A stretch of 64,000 nt of DNA from Limobrevibacterium gyesilva (GTDB lineage Bacteria; Pseudomonadota; Alphaproteobacteria; Acetobacterales; Acetobacteraceae), in contig NZ_JAPDNT010000003.1 in NCBI RefSeq assembly GCF_025989185.1, positions 124,001 through 188,000 on the forward strand, given 5' to 3'. The notes beneath the pieces were generated by a model. The model was given only the letters and a program-made list of their open reading frames with translations. It was not told the DNA's origin and did not search any database. Numbering within the stretch: the first letter of the stretch is position 1; every line of letters starts with the position of its first letter. This document shows, in pieces, positions 52,651 through 61,283 of this stretch. Position numbers and translations under genes: made by a program.

Positions 52651-54189
52651 CTACTGGGCGGTTTCGCTGGGCGCCAGCATGCGCTGCAGCGCCTGGTCCA
52701 CGGCCTCGATCTCGGCGGCACGCATCCGCAGGCCGAGCTTGCTGCGGCGCCAGACGACGTCGGCGGCACACATGGCCCATTCGGCGCGGGCAAGGTAGCG
52801 CAGTTCGGCCTCGGTGAGGCCGGCGCCGAAATCGCGGCCGAGATCGGCGGCGGACGCCGCGCCGCCCAGCAGCGTCGCCGCGCGGGTGCCGTAGGCGCGG
52901 GCCAGGCGGCGCGCCAGCTCCGGCGACAGGAACGGCCAGCGCCGGCGCAGATCGGCGACCAGCGCGCCGAAGCCGTCCACCGGGAAGTCGCCGCCCGGGA
53001 GCGGGGTGGCCGCGGTCCATCCCGCCGGATTGCCCTGGGCGGCCGGCAGATGCGGGGCGAGCCGGGCCAGCGCCGCCTCGGCCAGCCGGCGAAACGTGGT
53101 GATCTTGCCGCCGAACACGGTCAGCAGGGCGGGCTGGCCTGCCGGGGCATCAAGCGCGAGGACGTAGTCGCGGGTGGCGGCCTGGGCGGCGCTGGCGCCG
53201 TCGTCGTAAAGCGGGCGGACGCCGGAATAGGTCCAGACCACCTGGGCGGGCGTGACCGGCGTGCGGAAATAGGCGCTGGCGCCCTGGCAGAGATAGGCGA
53301 TCTCGGCCTCGGAAATGCGCACCTGGGCGGGATCGCCCGTGTAGTCCTGGTCGGTGGTGCCGATCAGGGTGAAGTCGCGCTCGTAGGGGATGGCGAAGAA
53401 GATCCGCCGGTCGGCATTCTGGAAGATGTAGCAGCGGTCATGGTCGAACAGGCGCGGCACCACGACGTGGCTGCCCTTGACCAGCCGTACATGGGCGGGG
53501 GCGTCGGCATGGATGACGCCGGCCAGGGCGCCGGCAACCCAGGGGCCGGCGGCATTCACCAGCGCGCGGGCGCGCAGGCTGCGCTGGGCACCGGTGGTCT
53601 CGTCGCGCACCGTCACCCTCCATGCGTCGCCGGCGCGCTCGGCGGCGACGCAGCGCGTGCGGGTGGCGATCTCGGCGCCACGGTCGGCGGCGTCGCGGGC
53701 GTTCAGCACGACCAGGCGCGAATCCTCGACCCAGCAATCCGAGTATTCGAAGCCGCGGGTGAAGTCCGGCTTCAGCGGCGCCCCGGCGGGGTCGCGGCGC
53801 AGGTCCAGCGAGCGCGTGGGCGGCAGCCGCCGACGGCCGCCGAGATGGTCGTACAGGAACAGGCCGAGGCGCAGCAGCCAGCGCGGCCGCAGCCCCTTGT
53901 GGTGCGGCAGCACGAAGCGCAGCGGCCAGATGATATGCGGCGCGATGCCCCACAGCACCTCGCGCTCCATCAGCGCCTCGCGCACCAGCCGGAACTCGTA
54001 ATATTCAAGGTAGCGCAGCCCGCCATGGATCAGCTTGGTGGAGGCGGACGACGTGGCGCCGCCGAGGTCGCCCTGTTCGCACAGGAACACGGACCAGCCG
54101 CGGCCGGCGGCGTCGCGGGCGATGCCCGCGCCGTTGATGCCGCCGCCGATGATGGCGAGGTCGAAGAGGGTGCCGTGTCCGCTGGTCAT
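52651..54189 (-). CDS. glpD: Aerobic glycerol-3-phosphate dehydrogenase
   Basis: 512 residues. It oxidises glycerol-3-phosphate to dihydroxyacetone phosphate at the inner membrane, feeding the quinone pool. FAD fold FDLAIIGGGINGAGIARDAA, then ATSSASTKLIHGGLRYLEYY, the family signature, DSRLVVLNARDAADRG, LVNAAGPWV and YSGVRPLYDDG. The C-terminal helical domain is complete. The ATG at 54189 overlaps the upstream DUF599 gene (ATGA). No glpK, glpF or glpR is seen. Confidence 0.96.
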   Translation of the reverse strand: MTSGHGTLFDLAIIGGGINGAGIARDAAGRGWSVFLCEQGDLGGATSSASTKLIHGGLRYLEYYEFRLVREALMEREVLWGIAPHIIWPLRFVLPHHKGLRPRWLLRLGLFLYDHLGGRRRLPPTRSLDLRRDPAGAPLKPDFTRGFEYSDCWVEDSRLVVLNARDAADRGAEIATRTRCVAAERAGDAWRVTVRDETTGAQRSLRARALVNAAGPWVAGALAGVIHADAPAHVRLVKGSHVVVPRLFDHDRCYIFQNADRRIFFAIPYERDFTLIGTTDQDYTGDPAQVRISEAEIAYLCQGASAYFRTPVTPAQVVWTYSGVRPLYDDGASAAQAATRDYVLALDAPAGQPALLTVFGGKITTFRRLAEAALARLAPHLPAAQGNPAGWTAATPLPGGDFPVDGFGALVADLRRRWPFLSPELARRLARAYGTRAATLLGGAASAADLGRDFGAGLTEAELRYLARAEWAMCAADVVWRRSKLGLRMRAAEIEAVDQALQRMLAPSETAQ

Positions 54190-54947
54190 CGTGGCGCGCC
54201 ATCGCCGGGCCCCGGCACCGGAGGGCGGCCGTGGGCGGCTTCGACCAGGCGCCTGGCCGCGCCGAACCGGGCGGCGACCGTGGAACCGAATTGGCGGAAC
54301 AGCAGCACCGCCATCAGCCACAGCACCGCCACCACCAGGACCCAGGGGCCGGCCAGCCAGCTCAGGCCGACCAGCGCGAAGTAGTAGGCGCGGATGCCGT
54401 CGTTGAACGTGGCGAGCGCGCTGCTGAGCACCCCGCCGACATGGTCGGCGAGCTCGGTGCACAGCGGCTCGGGGATGGGCGCGGGCGGCATCGCGCCGAT
54501 CAGCGCCACGGTGTAGTTGAGCTGGCGCAGCGCCCAGGTGAGCTTGAACATCCCGTGCACGAGCACGGCCAGCGGCAGCAGCACCTTGATCTCCAGCAAC
54601 TGGCGCGAAGCCGGCACGGAGAGCGCGAGTCCCTCGACGGTCGGCTGCAGCCGGTCGAGCCCGGTCAGCACGCCCAGCAGCGCGCCGATGGCGATCAGGC
54701 TGGTGGAGGCGAAGAAGCTGGCGCTGTGCACGACATGGCCGATCAGCGAGGAGTCGGTGATGCGGTTATCGCGCATCAGCATGCTGCGCATCCACAGCAC
54801 GCGCACGGTATGCAGGCCGGCGTTGATGCTGCCCTGGCCGAACCAGCGCACCATGTGGCCATAGCCCAGCCAGATCAGGCAGAACACCGCCAGCGCCGTG
54901 AGGTCGCCCGGGGGAAAGAGGTGAAATATACCCGTGGCCTGGTCCAT
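54186..54947 (-). CDS. DUF599-family membrane protein
   Basis: 253 residues with about four or five membrane helices (DLTALAVFCLIWLGYGHMV, SASFFASTSLIAIGALLGVL, IKVLLPLAVLVHGMFKLTWA, GLSWLAGPWVLVVAVLWLMA). RMLMRDNRITD-like segment (MRSMLMRDNRITDSSLIGHV) is characteristic of DUF599. Function unknown. It precedes glpD with a 4-base overlap, so they are co-translated. ATG 54947 is preferred to the longer frame upstream because the family begins near the first helix. Confidence 0.8.
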   Translation of the reverse strand: MDQATGIFHLFPPGDLTALAVFCLIWLGYGHMVRWFGQGSINAGLHTVRVLWMRSMLMRDNRITDSSLIGHVVHSASFFASTSLIAIGALLGVLTGLDRLQPTVEGLALSVPASRQLLEIKVLLPLAVLVHGMFKLTWALRQLNYTVALIGAMPPAPIPEPLCTELADHVGGVLSSALATFNDGIRAYYFALVGLSWLAGPWVLVVAVLWLMAVLLFRQFGSTVAARFGAARRLVEAAHGRPPVPGPGDGAPR

Positions 54948-55046
54948 CGCCGCCGCCCCCCTTCGCCGCCTGTCGCGACCGGAGCGTAACGTGGCTTGCG
55001 CTCCCGCGTCTTCCGCACAGAACGCATATGCGCAAGGAGGCGCAAC

Positions 55047-55490
55047 ATGGACCGGTTTCTCAAGCCGCTGACCTGGGTTGCCGCGCTCTACATCGCCTAT
55101 GTGCTGTTGTGGTACGAGCAGTACAAGCTGACCGGCAACGAGGGATCCGTCTGGCTGTTCACCGTGCTGTCGGACTGGCTGTTCCTGCACGGCTACGAGA
55201 AGCCGTTCCGGCTGTCGGTGGCGACGGCGGAGATCATCGCCTCGGTGCTGGTGCTGGTGCCGTACACGCGGATGTATGGCGCGGCGCTGGCGCTGTGCAT
55301 CATGTCCGGGGCGATCTTCTTTCATGTGGTGAGCCCGCTGGGCATCGACCCGTATGGCGATGGCGGCCAGCTGTTCACCCGCGCCTGCGTCACCTGGGTG
55401 GCCGCCGCCTTCATCCTGGTCGCCTATCGCGCGGAGTTGCGGGCCCTGATCCGGCTGCTGAGCGGGCGTGACATGAGGCGGGCTGCATAA
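55047..55490 (+). CDS. Small four-helix membrane protein (DoxX-like)
   Basis: 147 residues. Four helices begin at TWVAALYIAYVLLWYEQYKL, then VATAEIIASVLVLVPYTRMY, GAALALCIMSGAIFFHVVSP and FTRACVTWVAAAFILVAYRA. The layout and the EIIASVLVLVP segment resemble DoxX-like proteins, but without certainty. AAGGAGG lies 6 bases before the ATG. It starts 99 bases from the divergent DUF599 gene. Function unknown. Confidence 0.75.
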   Translation: MDRFLKPLTWVAALYIAYVLLWYEQYKLTGNEGSVWLFTVLSDWLFLHGYEKPFRLSVATAEIIASVLVLVPYTRMYGAALALCIMSGAIFFHVVSPLGIDPYGDGGQLFTRACVTWVAAAFILVAYRAELRALIRLLSGRDMRRAA

Positions 55491-55517
55491 TCCGCGGGGA
55501 CACGCCATAAGAACGGT

Positions 55518-56768
55518 GTGTCGCAGACCGGAACCCTGAACCGGCCCCGGGAGCCTGTCGCCGTCATCGGCGGCGGCCCCGCGGGGTTGATGGCCGCCGA
55601 AGTGATCGCCCGCGCCGGCGCGCAGGCGGGCGATGGCGTGGCCGTCACGGTGCTGGAGCGCATGCCCTCGGTGGGGCGCAAGCTGCTGATGGCCGGCCGC
55701 GGCGGGTTAAACCTGACGCATGGCGAGAACCTGGAGGCGTTCCTGGACCGCTACGGTCCTGCCCGCCCCCGGCTGGAAGCGGCCATCACCGCGTTTCCGC
55801 CGGACTCGCTGATCGCCTGGTGCGAAGGGTTGGGCCAGGAGACCTTCGTGGGCTCCAGCGGCCGGGTGTTTCCCAAGGCGTTCAAGGCCTCGCCGTTGCT
55901 GCGCGCCTGGATCGCGCGGCTGGCGGCAATGGGGGTGCGGATCGAGACGCGGCACCGCTGGCTCGGCTGGGACGCCGGCGGGGCGCTGCGTTTCGCCGCC
56001 CCGGAGGGCGAACGGAGGCTGACCCCGGCGGCCACGGTGCTGGCGCTGGGCGGGGCGTCCTGGCCGCGGCTGGGATCGGACGGGGCCTGGACAGCGGCGC
56101 TCGCGAGCGTGGGGGTCACGCCGCTGCGCCCGGCCAATTGCGGTTTCACGGTCGCATGGTCGGACATCTTCCGTGCCCGGTTCGAGGGCCAGCCGCTGAA
56201 GCGCGTGGCCTTCCGCTTCGCCGGCCGGGTGGTGCGCGGCGAGGCGGTGATCACCGCGGACGGGATCGAGGGCGGGGCGATCTATGCCCTGTCGGCCGCG
56301 CTGCGCGATGCCATCGCGGTGGCGGGGCCCGCGACAGTGCATGTGGATCTGCGGCCAGACCTGACCGAGGCGACGTTGCGCCAGCGGCTGGATGCGCCGC
56401 GGCGGAGCCAGTCGCTGTCGACCTTCCTGCGCAAGGCGGCCGGGCTTCCGTCGCTGGCGGTGGGGCTGGTGCAGGAAGCGCTGCACGCGGGCGCCGGTGC
56501 GCAAGACCTGGCCGGGCTGGTCAAGGCCGTGCCGCTGCGGCTGCAAGCGCCCAGGCCGCTGGCGCGGGCGATCTCCACCGCCGGCGGGATCGCGTTCGAC
56601 GCTCTGGACGGGCGGTTCATGCTCCGCGACCGGCCCGGCGTGTTCGCGGCCGGCGAGATGCTGGATTGGGAAGCGCCGACCGGCGGCTATCTGCTGCAGG
56701 CGAGCTTCAGCACCGCGGTGGCGGCCGGGCACGGCGTGCTCGCCTGGCTGGCGGAGCGCGGGGGATGA
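55518..56768 (+). CDS. HI0933/TIGR03862-like NAD(P)/FAD-dependent flavoprotein
   Basis: 416 residues. N-terminal FAD site VAVIGGGPAGLMAAEVIARA, then PSVGRKLLMAGRGGLNLTHG, GSSGRVFPKAFKASPLLRAW, VLALGGASWPRLGSDGAW and the C-terminal AGEMLDWEAPTGGYLLQASF. This is the aminoacetone-oxidase-like HI0933 family, function unproven. The start is GTG at 55518 with no clear ribosome site. The stop overlaps the next gene (ATGA). Confidence 0.87.
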   Translation: MSQTGTLNRPREPVAVIGGGPAGLMAAEVIARAGAQAGDGVAVTVLERMPSVGRKLLMAGRGGLNLTHGENLEAFLDRYGPARPRLEAAITAFPPDSLIAWCEGLGQETFVGSSGRVFPKAFKASPLLRAWIARLAAMGVRIETRHRWLGWDAGGALRFAAPEGERRLTPAATVLALGGASWPRLGSDGAWTAALASVGVTPLRPANCGFTVAWSDIFRARFEGQPLKRVAFRFAGRVVRGEAVITADGIEGGAIYALSAALRDAIAVAGPATVHVDLRPDLTEATLRQRLDAPRRSQSLSTFLRKAAGLPSLAVGLVQEALHAGAGAQDLAGLVKAVPLRLQAPRPLARAISTAGGIAFDALDGRFMLRDRPGVFAAGEMLDWEAPTGGYLLQASFSTAVAAGHGVLAWLAERGG

Positions 56769-57877
56769 CGGCCCCGCGGGTGGTCAGCGGCCATGTCCTG
56801 GCGCTGCGCCTGTTCGATATTGCCTTCGCCATCGACCTGGCCCGCGCCGAGGCGCTGTGGACCCGCCACGCGGCCGGGCGGGCCGAACGCAGCCGCCTGA
56901 CCGCGACCCCGCCCAAGGCGATGGCGTTCGGCGTGCCGCCACTGGTCCTGGCGCTGGACCCGCTGACGCTGACGCTGGACGCCGAGCCCTTGCCGGTGAC
57001 GGTCACGGCGCGGCTGTACGATTTCGGCGCGGTGACCCTGGCGCTGCGCGTGCCCGCCGATCGCCTGGACTGGGCGGACTATACGCGGCGGCTGAACGCG
57101 GTGGACCGCGACGTCGGCCCCGCCAGCGGCAGCGCGATCTGGGACGACCTGCTGGCAGCCTTGCGCGGCACGCTGGCGGACGCGCTGGTCCGGCCGATGA
57201 CCTCGGAGCTGACCGAGGACTACCTGATCGGCGTGGTGCACCGCCTCGACACGCAGCCGGCCGCCGCCGACCTGCTGGCGCTGGTGGACCTGGTGCCGCT
57301 GCTGTCAGGCGAGCAGCGCCGGTTGTCGGACGGGGCGCGGGCCGAGCTGTTGCGCAGCCGGTTCTCCTACTACGAGGACGACCTGGTGGTGCTGACCTGG
57401 GACCGCGCCTTCATCTACGAGCCGCTCGGCGATTCCGACGTGGCCGACGTCCTGGAAGTGGCCAATGTCCAGCTGCTGGAGATGCGCTATTACGACGAGC
57501 TGCTGGATGACGAGCTGCCGCGCATGTACGACCTGGTGGAATCCGCGCGCCGCGGCATGAACGTGCTGGCGGCACGCCGTTATGCGGGGCTGGCGCGGCG
57601 GCTCTACGCCATGGTTGCCGACGTCACCGAGCTGACCGAGAAAGTGGACAACGCGCTGCAGGTCACCGAGGACGTCTACCTCGCGCGCATCTACGCCGCC
57701 GCGCTCGAACTGTTCCGCGTACGGCTGGTGAGTGCGGCGGTGGACCGCAAGCTCGCGATCATCCGCGACACCTATACGGCGCTGTACGACGAAGCGTCGA
57801 GCAGCCGCTCGGAACTGATGGAGGCGGCGATCATCCTGCTGATCGCGGTGGAACTGGTGCTGGCGCTGCTGCGCTAG
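56765..57877 (+). CDS. RMD1/YagE-like (DUF155-type) protein with C-terminal membrane helix
   Basis: 370 residues. A mixed N-terminal domain is followed by LTWDRAFIYEPLGDSDVADV, LEMRYYDELLDDELPRMYDL, a long helical region (TELTEKVDNALQVTEDVYLA) and a final helix AAIILLIAVELVLALLR. This order resembles the RMD1/Sif2/DUF155 group, which ends in one membrane helix. The assignment is from memory and tentative. It is coupled to the preceding flavoprotein by a 4-base overlap. Confidence 0.65.
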   Translation: MTAPRVVSGHVLALRLFDIAFAIDLARAEALWTRHAAGRAERSRLTATPPKAMAFGVPPLVLALDPLTLTLDAEPLPVTVTARLYDFGAVTLALRVPADRLDWADYTRRLNAVDRDVGPASGSAIWDDLLAALRGTLADALVRPMTSELTEDYLIGVVHRLDTQPAAADLLALVDLVPLLSGEQRRLSDGARAELLRSRFSYYEDDLVVLTWDRAFIYEPLGDSDVADVLEVANVQLLEMRYYDELLDDELPRMYDLVESARRGMNVLAARRYAGLARRLYAMVADVTELTEKVDNALQVTEDVYLARIYAAALELFRVRLVSAAVDRKLAIIRDTYTALYDEASSSRSELMEAAIILLIAVELVLALLR

Positions 57878-58122
57878 GGTCCACACCCAATTAGGGCCAG
57901 GAATCGGCTGGTGTCTTCTGCTTTTCCATCGCTCCATCCTCTCAAGGCTTGGAGCATCCGGCGAACCCGGCGCGGTTCAGCGGGCGCCTGGCGACATATC
58001 TGAGAGAGACCGAATTCTTATTTGGAATGAGCAAGATCAAGAGCGGGTCGATTGACCCCGCATTCCCGCTACCGTATCCCGGCTGCACGTATATCGTAAT
58101 TAAAGCCCCATTGGAGCAGTCG
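57878..58122. promoter_or_regulatory. Intergenic region before the secreted hydrolase
   Basis: 245 bases, AT-richer than surroundings. TTGACC at 58052-58057 and TATCCC at 58075-58080 are 17 bases apart and are a possible but weak promoter. GGAG six bases before the GTG at 58123 fixes the downstream start. No gene seen. Confidence 0.3.
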
Positions 58123-59343
58123 GTGTCCCGTCTCATTCAAACATTTACAACCATCGCGCTCCTTCTCGGCGTCGCGGCGCCGGCCCAATTCGCCCTAGCC
58201 GATTCGAGCAGCCCGGTGCAGGTCTCCTCCGGCGTGAACTACGAACTTATCGGCCGGTGGGACGTGGACAAGCTGAACCAAATCCTTCAGGTCGATACGC
58301 CGAAATTCCTTGGGGTCTCCGTGACCTACACGCCCGCCCGCAATGCGGTGCGGCTCTACCGCGTCGTCTATGCCTCGGTGGTGCCCGAACGCGGCAACAA
58401 GCCAACGGTCGCGACCGGCCTTCTCGCAATTCCCGATACGAAGGACACCAGCTTCCCGATGCTCTCTTACCAGCACGGCACGGTGTATGGGAAAGAGCAG
58501 GTACCATCCTTCCCCGACCAGTCGCCCGAGACCCAGCTCGCGATCGCCCAGTTCGCCGGGCAGGGCTACGTGGTCATCGGCGCCGATTATTTCGGCATGG
58601 GTCTATCGAAGGAACCGGAAGGCTACATGGTGAAGGGCAGCCACCAGCAGGCGACATATGATATGCTTATGGCTGGCCGCGCAGTGCTCGACCACATGAG
58701 TCTCGCGGCGCCTAAGCTATTCCTCGGCGGCTGGTCGCAGGGCGGCTTCGTGACCATGGCCTTCCTCGAGAAGCTGGAGCGCGCGGGCGTGCCTGTCGCG
58801 GCGGCGGCGACCGCAAGTGCGCCGGTCGATGTCTTTGTCGCGCTGAGCGGCTTCCTCGACTTCCCCCGAAAGAACGACGCGGACTGGGTGCCGACCCTGT
58901 TCATCCTCTCGTCCTTCGCCTTCGAGAATTATTACGGCGTGCCCGGCCTGGCCCGATCGGTGATCAACGACGCCTATTACGACGTCTCCCGCAAGGCTTA
59001 TGAGAAGCAGCCATTCGACGCCTCGCAGATCCCGACGGACCTGCACAAGCTGGTCCGCCATGAATATTTCGACCCGCAATTCTTTGCCGCCTCGGCCTAC
59101 GGCCGGCTGGTGGCCGAGAAGGCGCAGGCCTATCGCTGGATCATCAAGAGTCCGGTCCGAAACTATTATGGCGAGGCAGACGAGGCCATCAGCACCGGCC
59201 TCGGCCAGCTTGCCATGACCTACCAGCACGCGATCGGCAGCGGGAACGGTCAAGTGGAGGCGATCTCCACCGGTTCCACCAGCCATCGCGGCACCTACGC
59301 CACTGCCGTACCGCAATGGAAGATCTGGTTCGACGGCCTCTAG
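58123..59343 (+). CDS. Secreted alpha/beta hydrolase (secretory lipase/esterase-like)
   Basis: 406 residues from a GTG start. The signal peptide (SRLIQTFTTIALLLGVAAPA, then QFALA) follows the GTG directly, and GGAG lies 6 bases upstream, so this start is preferred over ATGs up to 174 bases upstream. The hydrolase fold shows MLSYQHGTVYGKEQ, YVVIGADYFGMG, nucleophile Ser in LGGWSQGGFV and a late His in TSHRGTY. The type resembles secretory lipases and acyl-glycerol esterases. Codon use looks less GC-extreme than its neighbours and both flanks are loose, hinting at acquisition. The 246 bases after it hold no recognisable gene. Confidence 0.82.
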   Translation: MSRLIQTFTTIALLLGVAAPAQFALADSSSPVQVSSGVNYELIGRWDVDKLNQILQVDTPKFLGVSVTYTPARNAVRLYRVVYASVVPERGNKPTVATGLLAIPDTKDTSFPMLSYQHGTVYGKEQVPSFPDQSPETQLAIAQFAGQGYVVIGADYFGMGLSKEPEGYMVKGSHQQATYDMLMAGRAVLDHMSLAAPKLFLGGWSQGGFVTMAFLEKLERAGVPVAAAATASAPVDVFVALSGFLDFPRKNDADWVPTLFILSSFAFENYYGVPGLARSVINDAYYDVSRKAYEKQPFDASQIPTDLHKLVRHEYFDPQFFAASAYGRLVAEKAQAYRWIIKSPVRNYYGEADEAISTGLGQLAMTYQHAIGSGNGQVEAISTGSTSHRGTYATAVPQWKIWFDGL

Positions 59344-59589
59344 CCCGTCCTCTTCACAGCGTTGCCGCTATCCATTTCTTGCGGCAGATGGTCGGAAAGC
59401 CGAACGGCTCAATCGTATCGTCGAGGATGGCGGGTGTGGCTCAGCATGATCCCGCGAACAGGGTGGCTTCGACACCCAATCCATAAACAAAATCAGCAGC
59501 TTACGCGACATCCGCCAGCCGAATCCCAGCCGTGCCGTGAATAAAACCGGTTAGGGCCCCTCCCGCCGGCAGGGACTGCATGTGCGTGT

Positions 59590-60768
59590 TCAGACGCGCT
59601 CGAGAATCGCGGCGATCCCCTGCCCGCCGCCGATGCACATGGTGACCAGGGCGGTGCGGCCGCCGGTACGGGCGAGTTCGTACATCGCCTTCACCGTGAC
59701 GATCGCGCCGGTGGCGCCGACGGGGTGGCCGAGCGAAATGCCGCTGCCGTTCGGATTCACCTTCTCGGGGTCGAAGCCGAGATCCTTGGCCACCGCACAG
59801 GCCTGGGCGGCAAAGGCCTCGTTGGCCTCGATCACGTCGAGGTCGGAGACCTTCATGCCGGCCCGTTGCAGCGCCTGGCGCGTGGCCGGCACCGGGCCGA
59901 TGCCCATATGGGCCGGATCGACGCCGGAATGGCCGGCGGCGACGATGCGCACCATCGGCTTCAGGTTCAGCCGGCGCACCGCCTCGCCGCTCGCCACCAC
60001 CACCGCGGCCGCGCCGTCATTGATGCCGGAGGCGTTGCCGGCGGTGACGGTGCCGTCCTTCTTGAACACCGTGCGCAGCGCGGCGAAGTCCTCGGGCCTT
60101 GCGTCGTGGCGGATATGCTCGTCGGTGTCGAATAGCACAGTGCCCTTGCGGGTTTTCACCTCGATGCCGAGGATCTGGTCCTTGAAGCGGCCCTCATGCG
60201 TGGCGCGGCTGGCGCGGCGATGGCTTTCCAGCGCCAGCGCATCCTGCTGCGCACGGCTGATCTGGTGGCTCTCCGCCAGGTTCTCGGCAGTCACGCCCAT
60301 GAGGATGCGGTTGAACGGGTCGTTCAACGCGCCGTTCAACGTGTCGAGCACCGGGGTGTCGCCCATCTTCTGGCCCCAGCGGGCGGCGGGAATCTGGTAG
60401 GGCGCGCGGCTCATGTTCTCGACGCCGCCGGCGACGGCGATGTCGGCGTCGCCGGCCTTGATGGCGTTGGCAGCGGTCAGGATCGCCTGCAGGCCGCTGC
60501 CGCACAGGCGGTTGACGGTCAGCGCCGGGGTTTCCTGCGGCAGGCCGCCTTCGATGACGGCGATGCGGGAAATGTACATGTCGCGCGGCTCGGTGTGCAG
60601 CACCTGGCCGAACACGGACAGGCCGATCTGCGACGGCGCCACGCCGCTGCGCCGCACCGCTTCGGCGGTGACCGCGGCGACGAGCTGGCTGGGCGTCGTG
60701 TCCTTGAGCATGCCGCCGAACGTGCCCACCGCGGTGCGGACGCCCGCGGCGATGAATATTTCGGTCAT
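59590..60768 (-). CDS. phaA: Acetyl-CoA C-acetyltransferase (beta-ketothiolase)
   Basis: 392 residues. It condenses two acetyl-CoA to acetoacetyl-CoA (first step to polyhydroxybutyrate) or cleaves it. Nucleophile Cys89 is in NRLCGSGLQ, with EANEAFAAQA, His in GHPVGATGA and the second Cys in CIGGGQG. The size and motifs fit PhaA/AtoB thiolases. It is divergent from phaZ across a 515-base control region, supporting the PHB role; phaB and phaC are not in the window. Confidence 0.92.
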   Translation of the reverse strand: MTEIFIAAGVRTAVGTFGGMLKDTTPSQLVAAVTAEAVRRSGVAPSQIGLSVFGQVLHTEPRDMYISRIAVIEGGLPQETPALTVNRLCGSGLQAILTAANAIKAGDADIAVAGGVENMSRAPYQIPAARWGQKMGDTPVLDTLNGALNDPFNRILMGVTAENLAESHQISRAQQDALALESHRRASRATHEGRFKDQILGIEVKTRKGTVLFDTDEHIRHDARPEDFAALRTVFKKDGTVTAGNASGINDGAAAVVVASGEAVRRLNLKPMVRIVAAGHSGVDPAHMGIGPVPATRQALQRAGMKVSDLDVIEANEAFAAQACAVAKDLGFDPEKVNPNGSGISLGHPVGATGAIVTVKAMYELARTGGRTALVTMCIGGGQGIAAILERV

Positions 60769-61108
60769 CGCGTATTTCCCTGTGCCTCGGAACCAACCCG
60801 GCTGGGCGGGCAGGCCCTCGCCGTCCATCGAGGCTAGCACATGACGCGCACCGGCGCGGGGGATCAAGCCTGCACCGAGTCCCGCAGGGCGACTCGGCCG
60901 GAGCACATCCAGCCTCCCGGGCGCAAGACGAACCGGGCCGCCGGCCGGACGTGGAACCCATCCCGGCGCGATGCCGGGAGCATTTCTCTACTTCTTTGTT
61001 TTCACGCGCAACTTCATCACGCAGACGGAGACATTCCGGCGCCGCCGCCGGTCGGCGCAGCCGCTCTTTTTGGCTAAAACTGTCATTTCACTCGCTATCA
61101 CATTACAA

Positions 61109-61119
61109 CTGCATTGCAG
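61109..61119. promoter_or_regulatory. Candidate PhaR operator CTGCATTGCAG
   Basis: A perfect palindrome CTGC-ATT-GCAG. PhaR of Paracoccus and Rhodobacter is reported to bind TGC-rich CTGC(N3-4)GCAG sites and to control PHB genes. It lies between phaA and phaZ, 165 bases before the phaZ start. A single copy was seen; a match this short can arise by chance. Confidence 0.5.
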
Positions 61120-61209
61120 CTATCCTGCGGCCGCGTGTCAGCCTGCCTTGCCCCTGCCTTGTTGTTGATCAATGTTGCTTATGGCGTCCACGCCCAACCA
61201 GCAAGAGGG

Positions 61210-61227
61210 CCCTCCGTGCGGAGGGCT
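61210..61227 (+). terminator. Hairpin followed by T residues upstream of phaZ
   Basis: GCCCTCC (61210-61216), loop GTGC, GGAGGGC (61221-61227), then TTTCTG. A 7-base GC stem with a short T-run 57 bases before phaZ. It could end a small RNA made in the gap or act as an attenuator in the phaZ leader. The weak T-run keeps this uncertain. Confidence 0.5.
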
Positions 61228-61283
61228 TTCTGCAAAAAGGGTGAACCAACACCCGGCCATGTATTAGGTTGAAAAGGGAACGT

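Larger units (their letters stand above)
60769..61283. promoter_or_regulatory. Divergent control region between phaA and phaZ
   Basis: 515 bases with no convincing gene; short open frames here lack any family signal. The part from about 60975 to 61200 is AT-richer than the genome. It contains a PhaR-like palindrome at 61109-61119 and a terminator-like hairpin at 61210-61227 (listed separately). The phaZ ribosome site AAGGGAA ends a few bases before its ATG at 61284. Confidence 0.5.

Noticed and set aside
59362-59544. Short frame after the secreted hydrolase, considered as a transposase remnant
   Set aside because: Neither frame shows a catalytic motif or terminal repeats.
60841-61244. Small open frames in the phaA-phaZ gap
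   Set aside because: Different frames overlap, none has a ribosome site or a family signal; the region is better read as regulatory.
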